The notes under the pieces were generated by a model. The model was given only the letters and a program-made list of their open reading frames with translations. It had not been told where the DNA came from and searched no databases. A DNA stretch of 64,000 nucleotides, taken from NCBI RefSeq assembly GCF_027912675.1, contig NZ_CP115757.1:248001-312000 (forward strand). The letters run 5' to 3'. The stretch is from Paracoccus sp. SCSIO 75233. GTDB lineage: Bacteria; Pseudomonadota; Alphaproteobacteria; Rhodobacterales; Rhodobacteraceae. The translations under genes were made by a program, and so were the position numbers. This document shows positions 24,541-34,011 of the stretch, piece by piece. How positions within the stretch are numbered: the stretch's first letter is position 1; each line of letters starts with the position of its first letter.

Positions 24541-25694
24541 ATCCGTGTCTCGATCATCTCCGCAAGCCAGCTCGCGCCGAAGGGGATCGCCTCGTCGCTG
24601 AAATTGAACTCCGGGTGGTGCAGCATCGCCGTGTCGCCATTGCCAAGGAAGATATAAGCACCGGGGCGGGTGTTCAGCATATAGCTGAAATCCTCCCCGG
24701 CCATCATCGGCGGGCAATCGGTATCGACCTTCCCTGCAACACGTTGCGCGACTTCAATCGCATGCTGTGTCGCATCGGCATTGTTGACCGTGACCGGATA
24801 GCCAAAGCGATAATCAACCTCTGCGCGCGCGCCGAAAGCGGCCGCCGTATTTTCAGCGATCCGCTGAATGGCTTCCGCCTGCATGTTGCGGACTGCCGGG
24901 TCCAGACTGCGCGCCGTGCCACGGATCTTCACCACCTGCGGGATGACGTTATGGGCGGTCGAGTCCGTCTCCACCACGCAGCAGGAGACGACGCCGCTTT
25001 TCAGCGGATCGACATTGCGCGCGACGATGGATTGCATCGCGACGATGATCTGCGAGGCGACCAGCAGGCTGTCGATGCAGTCATTCGGCTTCGCGGCATG
25101 CCCGCCCTTGCCGGTGACGATGATCTGGAATTCATCCGCCGCCGCCATGATGCTGCCCTCGCGGATCGCGAATTGGCCGACCGGGATGCCGGGCATATTA
25201 TGCATGCCGTAGAATTCCTGAATATTCCACCGATCCGCCAGCCCGTCCTCGATCATTGCGCGACCGCCGCCGCCGCCTTCCTCGGCAGGTTGAAAGATCA
25301 GCACGGCAGTGCCGTCGAAATTCCGCGTCTCCGCCAGATATTTCGCCGCCCCGAGCAGCATGGAGGTATGACCGTCATGGCCGCAGGCATGCATCTTCCC
25401 CGGCGTTTTCGAGGCGTAGTCGACGCCGGTTCTCTCCTCAATCGGCAGCGCGTCCATGTCGGCGCGCAGCCCGATGACCCTGCCGCTGCCGGTCTTGCGG
25501 CCCCGAATGACCGCGACGACCCCGGTTTTGCCGACGCCCTCGGTGATCTCATCCACGCCGAATTCCTTCAGCAATTCCACCACCCGGCCCGCAGTCCGGT
25601 GAACGTCATAATCCAGTTCGGGATGGGCGTGGAAATCATGCCGCCACGCTGTGATCTCCGGCAGCATCTCGGCAAAGCGGTTCTTGATCGGCAT
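24528..25694 (-). CDS. M20 family amidohydrolase (hippurate hydrolase-like)
   Basis: A 388-residue zinc metallopeptidase-fold hydrolase of the M20D group that removes acyl groups from amino acids or similar amides. Metal-ligand motifs are visible: RADMDALPI, the MHACGHDGHTSMLLGAA region with the conserved Cys and His, and the acidic FQPAEEGGGGG. The dimerisation domain has GKGGHAAKP, and the last ligand is in MMAGEDFSYM. The ATG at 25694 has AAGGAG 6 bases ahead. The substrate cannot be told from sequence. Confidence 0.9.
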   Translation of the reverse strand: MPIKNRFAEMLPEITAWRHDFHAHPELDYDVHRTAGRVVELLKEFGVDEITEGVGKTGVVAVIRGRKTGSGRVIGLRADMDALPIEERTGVDYASKTPGKMHACGHDGHTSMLLGAAKYLAETRNFDGTAVLIFQPAEEGGGGGRAMIEDGLADRWNIQEFYGMHNMPGIPVGQFAIREGSIMAAADEFQIIVTGKGGHAAKPNDCIDSLLVASQIIVAMQSIVARNVDPLKSGVVSCCVVETDSTAHNVIPQVVKIRGTARSLDPAVRNMQAEAIQRIAENTAAAFGARAEVDYRFGYPVTVNNADATQHAIEVAQRVAGKVDTDCPPMMAGEDFSYMLNTRPGAYIFLGNGDTAMLHHPEFNFSDEAIPFGASWLAEMIETRMPAG

Positions 25695-25799
25695 GGGGTT
25701 CTCCTTTCCCGACAGCATTGGCGCGGTCGGGAGGACAAAGCAACCGCTGTGACGGTTGTCCGGCGTGAATTCGGACGATGCGCCGCCGGGACGGGGGCG

Positions 25800-27617
25800 C
25801 TATTCCACCGTCACCGATTTGGCGAGGTTGCGCGGCTGATCGACATCCGTGCCTTTGGCGACCGCCGTGTAGTAGGCCAGATACTGCATCGGCACCGCAT
25901 ATACGATGGGCTGGAAGATGCCGCCCCCGCTGGGCATGGTCAGACCCGCACGGATCCCGTCGCCGCTTTCCTCGATCCCTGCGGCGTCGGAGACCAGAAG
26001 CACCTGACCGTGCCGGGCCATGACCTCCTGCATATTGGAGATGGTCTTTTCGAACAGAGCATCGCGCGGAGCGACGACGACCACGGGCATATGCTGGTCG
26101 ATGAGTGCAATCGGTCCGTGTTTCAACTCGCCCGAGGCATAGCCTTCCGCATGAATATAGCTCAGCTCTTTCAATTTGAGCGCACCTTCGAGGGCGACGG
26201 GATAGAGCGGACCGCGCCCCAGGAACAGCACATCATCGGTTTCCGACAACCAGCCCGCCAACCGCTCGCATTCATCCGCCGTGCCAAGCGCCTGATTCAC
26301 CAGCGCCGGGATGGAGCGCAGATCGCCCAGATGCGCGGCCAGCCCCGCATCGTCGATGACGCCACGGTCCTTCGCCGCCTTCAGCGCCAGCACGGCCAGA
26401 ACCGCAAGCTGGCAGGTGAAGGCTTTCGACGACGCCACGCAAACCTCGATCCCGGCCAGCGTCGGCAGGGCGATGTCGGTGTCGCGGGCGATGGCGGAGG
26501 TGCCGACATTGACCACGCCGATGGTCTTGGCGACCTTCTCGCGCGAATAATGCAGCGCCGCTAGCGTGTCGGCGGTTTCGCCGGACTGGCTGATGAACAC
26601 GCCCCAGCTTTTCGCCGAAAGCGGCGGCTCGCGATACCGGAACTCGGAGGCGACATCGAGATCGCAGGGAAGGCCCGCCAGCTTCTCGAACCAGTATTTC
26701 GCAACGAAACCGGCCAGATAGGCCGTGCCGCAACCGACCAGTGTCAGCCGGTCGACACCCGCGAAATTGACCTCATCGGGCAGAACGATGCGGCCATCCT
26801 TTATGTAGTGGTTCAGCACATCGCCCAGAACCGAAGGCTGTTGGGCGATTTCCTTGGCCATGAAATGCCGGTAGCCGCCCTTGTCGATGGCCGTTGCGCC
26901 GACATCGATCTTTGCCGCATCGCGGTTGGCGAGATTGCCTGACGCGTCGTAGATCTCGACCGATTGCCGGGTCAGGACGGCGTGATCGCCATCTTCAAGA
27001 TAGGTGATCCTGTCGGTAAACGGGGCGAGCGCGATTGCGTCGGAGCCGACAAACATCTCCCCCTCGCCATGACCGATGGCCAGCGGGCTGCCCTTGCGCG
27101 CGGCAATCATCAGATCGCCTTCGCCGTCGAACAGAAACGCGAGCGCAAATGCTCCGTGCAGCCGGGCGAGCGTCGCGCGCGCCGCCTCCACCGGGGACAT
27201 GCCTTCCGCCAGATGGCGCGCGGTCAGCAGGGCGACGGTTTCGGTATCGGTCTCCGTCTCGGGCGCGAAACCGCAGGCGCTCAGCTCTTCGCGCAATTCC
27301 CGGAAATTCTCGATAATGCCGTTATGGACGACCGCGACCTTGCCGTGCCGGTGCGGGTGTGCATTGCCCTCCGTCGCGGCGCCGTGGGTGGCCCAGCGGG
27401 TATGGCCGATCCCGGATTGCCCCGACAGCGGTTCATTCACCAGCCGGTCGGACAGGTTGATGAGCTTGCCGACCGCGCGGCGCCGGTCCAGCGTGCCGTC
27501 CGCGTCAATCGTCGCCACCCCGGCACTGTCATAGCCGCGATATTCCAGCCGCTTCAGGGCCTCGACCAGTTGCGGCGCGACCTGATGGTTGCCGAGAATT
27601 CCGATAATGCCGCACAT
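25800..27617 (-). CDS. glmS: Glutamine-fructose-6-phosphate aminotransferase GlmS
   Basis: Makes glucosamine-6-phosphate from fructose-6-phosphate and glutamine, the first step to UDP-N-acetylglucosamine for cell wall and lipid A. The N-terminal class II glutaminase begins MCGIIGILG with Cys2 as nucleophile. Two SIS domains follow (SQSGETADT and SSKAFTCQ), ending DQPRNLAKSVTVE. 605 residues is standard. The start shares one base with the glmU stop (TGATG), so the two steps of the pathway are translationally coupled. Confidence 0.97.
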   Translation of the reverse strand: MCGIIGILGNHQVAPQLVEALKRLEYRGYDSAGVATIDADGTLDRRRAVGKLINLSDRLVNEPLSGQSGIGHTRWATHGAATEGNAHPHRHGKVAVVHNGIIENFRELREELSACGFAPETETDTETVALLTARHLAEGMSPVEAARATLARLHGAFALAFLFDGEGDLMIAARKGSPLAIGHGEGEMFVGSDAIALAPFTDRITYLEDGDHAVLTRQSVEIYDASGNLANRDAAKIDVGATAIDKGGYRHFMAKEIAQQPSVLGDVLNHYIKDGRIVLPDEVNFAGVDRLTLVGCGTAYLAGFVAKYWFEKLAGLPCDLDVASEFRYREPPLSAKSWGVFISQSGETADTLAALHYSREKVAKTIGVVNVGTSAIARDTDIALPTLAGIEVCVASSKAFTCQLAVLAVLALKAAKDRGVIDDAGLAAHLGDLRSIPALVNQALGTADECERLAGWLSETDDVLFLGRGPLYPVALEGALKLKELSYIHAEGYASGELKHGPIALIDQHMPVVVVAPRDALFEKTISNMQEVMARHGQVLLVSDAAGIEESGDGIRAGLTMPSGGGIFQPIVYAVPMQYLAYYTAVAKGTDVDQPRNLAKSVTVE

Positions 27618-28981
27618 CAGTGTTTTCCCCTGCTCTTTTTCTGCTCACGAAGCGCCTGCATGATCCGCTTCGCCAGTCCCGGCTTGTTCGCCTGCCGCGC
27701 CCGTCCGAGGCCGAGCGCATCGGCGGGCACATCCATCGTGATGACGGAGCCGGAGCCGGTCATTGCGCCATCCCCGACACTCACCGGCGCGACCAGCATC
27801 GTGTCGGAGCCGATAAAGGCATTTGCCCCGATCTCCGTGCGATGCTTCATCACGCCGTCATAGTTGCAGGTGATCGTGCCCGCGCCGATATTGCTGTGCT
27901 CACCGATATGCGCGTCGCCAAGATAGGTCAGATGACCGACCTTCACCCCCTCGTCGAGGACGCTGTTCTTGACCTCCACGAAGTTGCCGACATGGACGTT
28001 GCCGCCAAGCTCTGCGCCCGGACGCAGGCGGGCGAACGGCCCGACCGTCGCGCCGCTTGAGATGTGGCAGCCTTCCAGATGACAGAAGCCGAGCACTTCG
28101 GCACCGCTTTCGATGGTCACTCCGGGTCCGAAGATGACGTTCGGGCCGATGACGGCGTCGCGGCCTACATGGGTGTCCAATGCGAACCAGACGGTGTCGG
28201 GCGCGGTCAGCGTGATCCCGTCCGCCAGCATCTCCGCCCGTCGGCGCGCCTGAAAGATCGCCTCCGCCTGCGCGAGTTCCACGCGGCTGTTCACGCCAAG
28301 CGTTTCGGCCTCGTCGCAGGTCACAACCGCCGCCCGATGACCCGCAGCGCGGGCGAGGCCGGGAATGTCGGTCAGGTAATATTCCCCCGATGCGTTATCA
28401 TTGCCGAGCGCACCGATAAACTCACGCAGCAGCCCGGCGCTGGCTGCCATGACGCCGGAGTTGCACAGGCGGATGGCGCGGGTTGCCTCATCGGCATCCT
28501 TGAATTCCACGATCCGCGCCAGATCGCCATTTTCGTCCGTGACCAGACGGCCGTATCGACCGGGATCGGCAGCCTCGAAGCCCAGCACCACGACATCGGC
28601 GGTATGCGCGATCATCTGCGCCAGCGTGTCTTCGCTGATGAACGGTGTATCGCCGTAGAGCACGATCACCTTGCCGTTGAAATCGCTGAGCATGGGCAGC
28701 GCCTGTGCGACGGCGTGGCCGGTGCCAAGCTGCTCTGCCTGATGGGCAATCTGTACGTCCGGGTCCAGTTTGCCGACCGCCTGCATCACCAGCTCCGCGC
28801 CATGGCCGGCTACGACAATGGTCCGGGCCGGGTCGAGGCTTCGCGCGGCGGCGAGCGCGTGGCCGACCATCGGCACCGCGCCGACCTTGTGCAGCACCTT
28901 TGGCAGATCGGATTTCATCCGGCTGCCCTGTCCGGCCGCAAGGATGATTACGGCAACGTCATGATTTGGCTGGTCTGGCAA
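27617..28981 (-). CDS. glmU: Bifunctional UDP-N-acetylglucosamine pyrophosphorylase GlmU
   Basis: Acetylates glucosamine-1-phosphate and joins it to UTP to form UDP-GlcNAc. The N-terminal uridyltransferase domain has the signature ILAAGQGSRMKSDLPKVLH; the C-terminal left-handed beta-helix shows hexapeptide repeats (IGPNVIFGPGVTIESGAEVLG) and the acetyltransferase region ITCNYDG. The TTG at 28981 is the likely start (454 residues, normal length, codons PDQPNHDVAVIIL follow); the open frame continues upstream without a suitable ATG. Confidence 0.95.
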   Translation of the reverse strand: MPDQPNHDVAVIILAAGQGSRMKSDLPKVLHKVGAVPMVGHALAAARSLDPARTIVVAGHGAELVMQAVGKLDPDVQIAHQAEQLGTGHAVAQALPMLSDFNGKVIVLYGDTPFISEDTLAQMIAHTADVVVLGFEAADPGRYGRLVTDENGDLARIVEFKDADEATRAIRLCNSGVMAASAGLLREFIGALGNDNASGEYYLTDIPGLARAAGHRAAVVTCDEAETLGVNSRVELAQAEAIFQARRRAEMLADGITLTAPDTVWFALDTHVGRDAVIGPNVIFGPGVTIESGAEVLGFCHLEGCHISSGATVGPFARLRPGAELGGNVHVGNFVEVKNSVLDEGVKVGHLTYLGDAHIGEHSNIGAGTITCNYDGVMKHRTEIGANAFIGSDTMLVAPVSVGDGAMTGSGSVITMDVPADALGLGRARQANKPGLAKRIMQALREQKKSRGKH

Positions 28982-29089
28982 TGTCGCGTCCCGCCCGATT
29001 ATTTGCTGTTTCTTTGCTGGCGGTTTACCCCTTACCAAACCCGTGCCGCAAGCTTTCGTGGCATCACTAAATTTTACGAAAGGGACATA

Positions 29090-29761
29090 ATGCGCGGTAC
29101 TGTTGTATTCGACCTCGACGGAACACTGGCAGATACGGCTGGTGACCTGATCGCCTCGGCAAATGCGGTTCTGTCGCGGCGCGGCCTGAACGGTCTGGAT
29201 CCTGTCGCGGATGCGCCGGTGGCGTTTGCGGGCGGTCGGGCGATGCTGCGTACAGGGTATGCGCGGGCGAGTGCGGCGATGCTGATCCCGCCGGGTGCCG
29301 AGGACGAGGATTTCCCGCTGCTGCTTGACGCATATGAAAATGCAATCGCCGTGCATACAAGGCTTTATCCGGGTGTCGAGGATGCCCTGACCGCGCTGGC
29401 AGATCACGGCCATATCCTGACCGTCTGCACCAACAAGCCGGAGGGGCTGGCAGAGAAGCTGCTGCGCGAGCTTGGTATTCGCGATGCGTTTTCTGCCCTG
29501 ATCGGTGCGGATACGCTGCCGGTGCGGAAGCCCGACCCTTCGCCTTATCGTGAGGCGGTTCACCGGGCAGGCGGCGATGTGGCGCGGTCTTTTCTGCTGG
29601 GCGATACGGTGACTGACGTGAAAACCGCCGCCGCTGCCGGGGTCAGGGTCGCTCTGGTCGCTTTCGGGCCGGAGGGGCAGGGCATCTCACGGCTGAAGCC
29701 GGATGCCATGCTGGCCCATTTCGACGATCTGCCGGCGCTGGCCCGCGACTGGCTGGGCTGA
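29090..29761 (+). CDS. gph: Phosphoglycolate phosphatase-like HAD hydrolase
   Basis: A 223-residue HAD phosphatase; the family removes phosphate from 2-phosphoglycolate, a by-product of DNA repair and of Rubisco oxygenation. Motif I FDLDGTLADT is at 7-16, motif II TVCTNKP near 108, and motif III/IV KPDPSPY and LLGDTVTDVKTA. The ATG at 29090 has AAGGGA ahead. It is divergent from glmU with 108 bases between them. Confidence 0.88.
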   Translation: MRGTVVFDLDGTLADTAGDLIASANAVLSRRGLNGLDPVADAPVAFAGGRAMLRTGYARASAAMLIPPGAEDEDFPLLLDAYENAIAVHTRLYPGVEDALTALADHGHILTVCTNKPEGLAEKLLRELGIRDAFSALIGADTLPVRKPDPSPYREAVHRAGGDVARSFLLGDTVTDVKTAAAAGVRVALVAFGPEGQGISRLKPDAMLAHFDDLPALARDWLG

Positions 29762-29763
29762 TC

Positions 29764-30156
29764 TCAGGTCGCGCCGAGGATTGTCCCGATCAGCGTACAG
29801 GCAAGCGTCGCATATCCGCCGTCGATCACGGTCAGCATCAGCGGGCGGCTGACATAGGAATTGTCGATCAGAACCCAGGGCGTCACGATCAGCGCGCCGA
29901 TGACGAAACCAGTGCCCGCCCCGCCAAGCAGCGTATCCACATCAGCCAGCCCGAACAGCCAGTTCATTGCTGCGGCGACAACCACCATCGCGATGCCGGA
30001 CACCAGATAAGGCAGCGGCGATTTGTTCACCGGTTTGCCGGTATTATCCACCTGAATGCCCGAGACCCGGACCCAGGGCCCGGACAGCATCATATACCAA
30101 AGCGCACCCGCAACCCACGCAACCACAGCGGCAGCAATAATAATGAACAAATCCAT
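29764..30156 (-). CDS. DUF1761 membrane protein
   Basis: A 130-residue protein with four membrane helices. The start (IIAAAVVAWVAGALWYMMLSGPWVRVSGI) has the family pattern of DUF1761. Function is unknown. It converges on gph, with only 2 bases between the stops. Confidence 0.85.
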   Translation of the reverse strand: MDLFIIIAAAVVAWVAGALWYMMLSGPWVRVSGIQVDNTGKPVNKSPLPYLVSGIAMVVVAAAMNWLFGLADVDTLLGGAGTGFVIGALIVTPWVLIDNSYVSRPLMLTVIDGGYATLACTLIGTILGAT

Positions 30157-30192
30157 TTACACGTTACCTTTGACGATCACAGTGGTCGCTGA

Positions 30193-30609
30193 CTACGCCA
30201 TGCCCCCCAGTTCCATCAGCACGGCCCATTCCGCATCGCTGACCGGCTGGACCGAGAGGCGGGAGTTATTGACCAGCACCATATCCTTCAGCCGAGGCTC
30301 TTCCTTGGCTTGGTCCAGTGTAACAAACTTGGCCAGCGGTTTCACCGCCTTGATGTCGACGCATTCCCAGCGGGCGTCGTCTGTGGTCGAATCGGGATGT
30401 GCCTCTGCCACCACCTCGACAATACCGACGCATTCCTTGCCGATATTGGAGTGATACAGAACGCCGAGATCGCCCTTCTTCATCTCGCGCATATTGTTGC
30501 GCGCCTGATAATTGCGCACCCCGTCCCATTCCTCGCCCGTCTCGCCCTTGGCGACGAGGTCGTCCCAGCCGAACACGTTCGGTTCGGATTTGAACAGCCA
30601 ATACGCCAT
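30193..30609 (-). CDS. EVE domain protein
   Basis: A 138-residue single EVE domain, a PUA-like fold that binds modified bases. The family start MAYWLFKSEP and the WDGVRNYQARNNMREMKKGDLGVLYHS core are visible. EVE proteins are linked to RNA or DNA modification sensing; the ligand here is unknown. The start shares one base with the YciI stop (TGATG), making it the last gene of the tsaD-gpsA operon. Confidence 0.92.
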   Translation of the reverse strand: MAYWLFKSEPNVFGWDDLVAKGETGEEWDGVRNYQARNNMREMKKGDLGVLYHSNIGKECVGIVEVVAEAHPDSTTDDARWECVDIKAVKPLAKFVTLDQAKEEPRLKDMVLVNNSRLSVQPVSDAEWAVLMELGGMA

Positions 30610-30884
30610 CAGCCGATCACCTTTTTCCACTCGGTGATGCTGACGCTCTCGAACAGCCCGGCCTTGGCGTAGGGGTCGGCTGCGGCCCATGCCTTGGCTG
30701 CGGCCAGATCGGGGGCGTCCAGAATGACCAGCGATCCGGCCATCTGACCGTCCTCCAGCAGCGGGCCGGCCATGAAGACGATGCCGGTTTCGTTGATATA
30801 GTCGAGATGGGCGGGGCGGTTTTCCTGCCGGACGGGCAGCGCGCCCTCCTTGTCTTTGCAGATCACGGCGTAAAGCGGCATCAT
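30609..30884 (-). CDS. YciI family protein
   Basis: A 91-residue YciI-like protein (dimeric alpha-beta barrel). The core is visible: YAVICKDKEGA, then RPAHLDYINETGIVFMAGPLLEDGQMAGSLVIL, and DPYAKAGLFESVSITEW at the end. The biochemical role of most members is unknown. It overlaps the gpsA stop by ATGA. Confidence 0.9.
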   Translation of the reverse strand: MMPLYAVICKDKEGALPVRQENRPAHLDYINETGIVFMAGPLLEDGQMAGSLVILDAPDLAAAKAWAAADPYAKAGLFESVSITEWKKVIG

Positions 30885-31813
30885 TCCTCCTTCAGCGGGC
30901 GGCGCAACAGTTCCAGAACGGTTTCTGCCACGCTGGCCCGCCCTTGGGCAAGCGCGGCGACAGCATCGGCAATCGGCATCGGGATATGGCGTTCGGCGGC
31001 AATCCGGCTGACGGCTTGCGCGGTCTTGGCCCCCTCCACCGTGATCGAGCCGTCGAATTCCTGCGCCGCGCCGAGCGCCTTGCCATAACGGAAATTCCGC
31101 GACTGCTCGGAGGTGGCGGTCAGGACCAGATCGCCCAATCCCGAAAGCCCGGCCAGCGTTTCCGCCCGCGCGCCAAGATCGACGGCGAGCCGTGTCATCT
31201 CGGCGAAACCCCGTGTGATCAGGGCGGCACGCGCGCTATCGCCGAAACCTGCGCCAATTGCCACGCCCGCTGCGATGGCGACGACATTTTTCAATGCTCC
31301 GCCCAGCTCCGCCCCACGCAGATCATCGGTCCGGTAGAGCCGCAATGCCGGTCTGGAGAGCGCATGTTGCAGCGCCTCGACATCGCTGTCCGCGCAGGCC
31401 AGCGTCAGCGCCGTCGGCAGACCGCGCGCAATATCGGCGGCGAAGCTGGGGCCGGTCAGGGTGGCGATACGCGCATTCGGGCAATGGGCCGCGATCAGCG
31501 TCGTGGGCGATTTGCCGCTCGACAGATCAATCCCCTTCGCCGTGTTTATCAGCGTGCGACCGTCCAGCGCCGCGCCATGCTGATCCAGAAACCCGCCAAG
31601 CGCCTGCGCGGGCAGGGCGAGGATCACCGTATCGCTCAACGCCGCGTCCAGATCATCGGTCAGGATGATGCTGTCGGGCAGGATCACCCCCGGAAGGCGC
31701 GGCATCTCCCGCCCCTCAGGCAGCCGCCGCGCCCAGAGCGTGACCGTCTCAGCCGATGACAGTGCCACGGCGAGAGCAGAGCCGAACGCGCCTGCGCCGA
31801 TGATGGATGTCAT
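30881..31813 (-). CDS. gpsA: Glycerol-3-phosphate dehydrogenase [NAD(P)+] GpsA
   Basis: Reduces dihydroxyacetone phosphate to sn-glycerol-3-phosphate for phospholipid synthesis. The Rossmann motif GAGAFGSALA is at 6-15; NTAKGID, TGPSFAADIARGLPTA, the catalytic Lys region GGALKNVVAIAAGVAIGAGFGDSARAALITRG and GLSGLGDLVLTATSEQSRN follow. 310 residues is a little short but complete. It overlaps both neighbours by ATGA. Confidence 0.96.
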   Translation of the reverse strand: MTSIIGAGAFGSALAVALSSAETVTLWARRLPEGREMPRLPGVILPDSIILTDDLDAALSDTVILALPAQALGGFLDQHGAALDGRTLINTAKGIDLSSGKSPTTLIAAHCPNARIATLTGPSFAADIARGLPTALTLACADSDVEALQHALSRPALRLYRTDDLRGAELGGALKNVVAIAAGVAIGAGFGDSARAALITRGFAEMTRLAVDLGARAETLAGLSGLGDLVLTATSEQSRNFRYGKALGAAQEFDGSITVEGAKTAQAVSRIAAERHIPMPIADAVAALAQGRASVAETVLELLRRPLKEE

Positions 31814-32115
31814 TCGTCACCTCCAAACAGGTCAATATCGTGGCGGCGGCAGAACCGGATCAGGAAAGGCGTTTCGATCAGCAGAAACGTAACGGAGCTG
31901 AACACGAACCAGTTGGTATTGAACAGGATCAGGCTGAAACTCACGCCCTTGCCCGCGAATAACGTGCCTGCGGTCAGAAGCGACAACGCGGTCAGAACCG
32001 CATCGCTGCGGGCCATGGCCTTGCCGGTCTTTTGCGGCATAGACGGGTAGATACCCAGATATGCGATCAGCACGATGGTCGCATTGATGACGAGGATTTT
32101 TGCTTCCGGCGTCAT
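31810..32115 (-). CDS. Small membrane protein between tsaD and gpsA
   Basis: A 101-residue protein with three membrane helices and a short acidic tail ([11 protein letters not shown]). It is coupled to tsaD and to gpsA by ATGA overlaps, so the ATG at 32115 is secure. I do not recognise a family. Confidence 0.75.
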   Translation of the reverse strand: MTPEAKILVINATIVLIAYLGIYPSMPQKTGKAMARSDAVLTALSLLTAGTLFAGKGVSFSLILFNTNWFVFSSVTFLLIETPFLIRFCRRHDIDLFGGDE

Positions 32116-33176
32116 GCCTTGGCACCCCGTTTTCCTGCGCCCAGCATTGGCGTGGCCTTCTGATCCAGCGGCCAGCGGGGGCGGGCGGCCAGATCCATGC
32201 CGTCGCGTTGGCCCAGCCGGAACGCCTCGATCCCCGCCCACGCGATCATCGCGGCGTTGTCGGTACACAGCTTTAACGGTGGCGCCAGAAAACGCGCGCC
32301 CGCCTCCGCCGCCACGGCCTCCAGAGCCGCCCGGATCGCGCCATTCGCCGCCACCCCGCCCGCAACCGCCAGAACCGGAACCGGCTGAGCCGACAGAGCG
32401 CGGCGAGTCTTTTCTGCCAGCACGTCAGCGACAGCGGCCTGAAACCCGGCGCAAAGATCGGCGCGATCCTGATGCGTCAGCCCCCCCTGCGTAGCGACCA
32501 GATCGTCGCGCGCACGAAGGACCGCCGTTTTCAGCCCGGAAAACGACATATCGCAACCGGCGCGGTCCAGCAGCGGGCGGGGGAGGGTAAAGCGCTTGGG
32601 ATCACCATCCCGCGCCTCCGCCTCGACCGCAGGGCCGCCGGGCTGGGGCAGTCCCAGAAGCTTGGCGACCTTGTCGAAGGCCTCTCCCGGTGCGTCGTCG
32701 ATGGTGCCGCCGAGCCGTGTGAACCCGTCCGGCCCGTCCACCCGCAAAAATTGACAATGCCCGCCAGAGACGAGCAGCATCAGATAGGGATACCCGATCC
32801 CGTCGGTCAGGCGCGGCGTCAGCGCGTGGCCCGCCAGATGGTTGACGCCGACCAGCGGCAGGCCCGCGCCGGCAGCGAGTCCCTTGGCCAGCATGACACC
32901 CGACATCACCCCGCCGATCAGCCCCGGACCGGCTGTGACGGCAATCCCGTCAATATCGCGCAGCGTCAGCCCGGATTCGCCAAGCGCGGCCTCCACGCAG
33001 AGATCCAGCTTTTCGGCATGTGCGCGCGCCGCGATCTCCGGCACCACGCCGCCGTAATCCGCATGAAGTGCCGTCTGGCCCGCAACGACGGATGACAGAA
33101 TGCGCCGGTCCCCGCACACGACTGCCGCCGCCGTATCGTCGCAGCTGCTTTCGATGCCGAGGAAGGTGAGCGTCAT
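32112..33176 (-). CDS. tsaD: tRNA N6-threonylcarbamoyladenosine transferase TsaD
   Basis: Catalytic subunit of the complex that transfers threonylcarbamoyl to A37 of ANN-decoding tRNAs. The start [15 protein letters not shown] is the family signature. Metal-binding histidines are seen in [16 protein letters not shown] and VNHLAGHA. The ASKHA nucleotide site includes LLVSGGHCQ and [13 protein letters not shown]. The ATG at 33176 (354 residues) has AAAGGA ahead. Confidence 0.96.
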   Translation of the reverse strand: MTLTFLGIESSCDDTAAAVVCGDRRILSSVVAGQTALHADYGGVVPEIAARAHAEKLDLCVEAALGESGLTLRDIDGIAVTAGPGLIGGVMSGVMLAKGLAAGAGLPLVGVNHLAGHALTPRLTDGIGYPYLMLLVSGGHCQFLRVDGPDGFTRLGGTIDDAPGEAFDKVAKLLGLPQPGGPAVEAEARDGDPKRFTLPRPLLDRAGCDMSFSGLKTAVLRARDDLVATQGGLTHQDRADLCAGFQAAVADVLAEKTRRALSAQPVPVLAVAGGVAANGAIRAALEAVAAEAGARFLAPPLKLCTDNAAMIAWAGIEAFRLGQRDGMDLAARPRWPLDQKATPMLGAGKRGAKA

Positions 33177-33261
33177 TCTGTGGTCCTTTGCCGCGCGGAA
33201 CTGGTCATCCGGCCCTTTATCCATTTAGCTATCCAGATAGCCCCCGGATCGCGGAGCCGCA

Positions 33262-33900
33262 ATGAGCGCCCCAATTTGTCTTCTCACCCGCCCCGAACCG
33301 CAGTCGCGCGAGATCGCGGATCTGCTGCCGGGGACCGAATGCGTGATCTCCCCGATCCTGCGAATCGTTCCGCTGCAATTCGATGAGGCTCTCGTTCTGT
33401 CTGCACCGGGCTTCGTCTTCACCTCCGCGAATGCGGTCCCGTTCGCCGGGCCCGGTCGCGGACGTCCGGCGATCTGCGTCGGTCCGCAGACGGCAAATGC
33501 GGCGCGATCTGCCGGGTTTCAGGTCACCGAAGGACCGGGCGATGCCCAGCGAATGCAGCCTTTGCTGGAGGGGCTCGGGGACTGGCTGCATCTGCATGGC
33601 CAGCATCGGATCATGACGCTGCCGGTCAGGGCAATTGCCGTCTACGATCAGGTCGCTCAACCGTTGAACGAGGCGGCGCAGCACGTTCTGTCCGGGCGAC
33701 GTCGGGTCATTCTGCCGCTTTTCTCCCCCCGATCCGCGAAGCTGTTGTCGTCGGAGACATCTTCTGCGATCGCACCGATCACCACGGTTGCCATCAGCGC
33801 GCAGGCCGATCGGGCCTTTACCGGGCCGGTCCGCATGCGCAAAATTGCCGCGCAGCCGGAACGTTCATCCGTTATCAAAGCCATAGAAGCTGTGATTTAG
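33262..33900 (+). CDS. hemD: Uroporphyrinogen-III synthase
   Basis: Closes and inverts ring D of hydroxymethylbilane to form uroporphyrinogen III. The two-domain HemD fold is recognisable from LLTRPEPQSREIADLLPG at the start, FTSANAV near residue 54, the CVGPQTANAARSAGFQV segment and FSPRSAKLL near 155. At 212 residues it is at the short end of a poorly conserved family. It is followed by mic60 and hemY in the same direction and is divergent from tsaD. Confidence 0.88.
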   Translation: MSAPICLLTRPEPQSREIADLLPGTECVISPILRIVPLQFDEALVLSAPGFVFTSANAVPFAGPGRGRPAICVGPQTANAARSAGFQVTEGPGDAQRMQPLLEGLGDWLHLHGQHRIMTLPVRAIAVYDQVAQPLNEAAQHVLSGRRRVILPLFSPRSAKLLSSETSSAIAPITTVAISAQADRAFTGPVRMRKIAAQPERSSVIKAIEAVI

Positions 33901-34011
33901 TCGGAACGAAGCCTGTTGCCGTGGGTTGAGGCGGAAAGGGGTGGTCGTTAAACTGCGCCTCATGGTGGTCCGGCTCTACCGTCGACCAGAGAACTCTTAG
34001 GGGGAAGCGAC

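Noticed and set aside
28064..29089. Upstream in-frame extension of gph
   Set aside because: It runs antisense through glmU; the HAD domain starts at 29090 with a good ribosome site.
28982..29563. N-terminal extension of glmU in the same frame
   Set aside because: It would run antisense through gph and add 194 unrelated residues; GlmU is full length from 28981.
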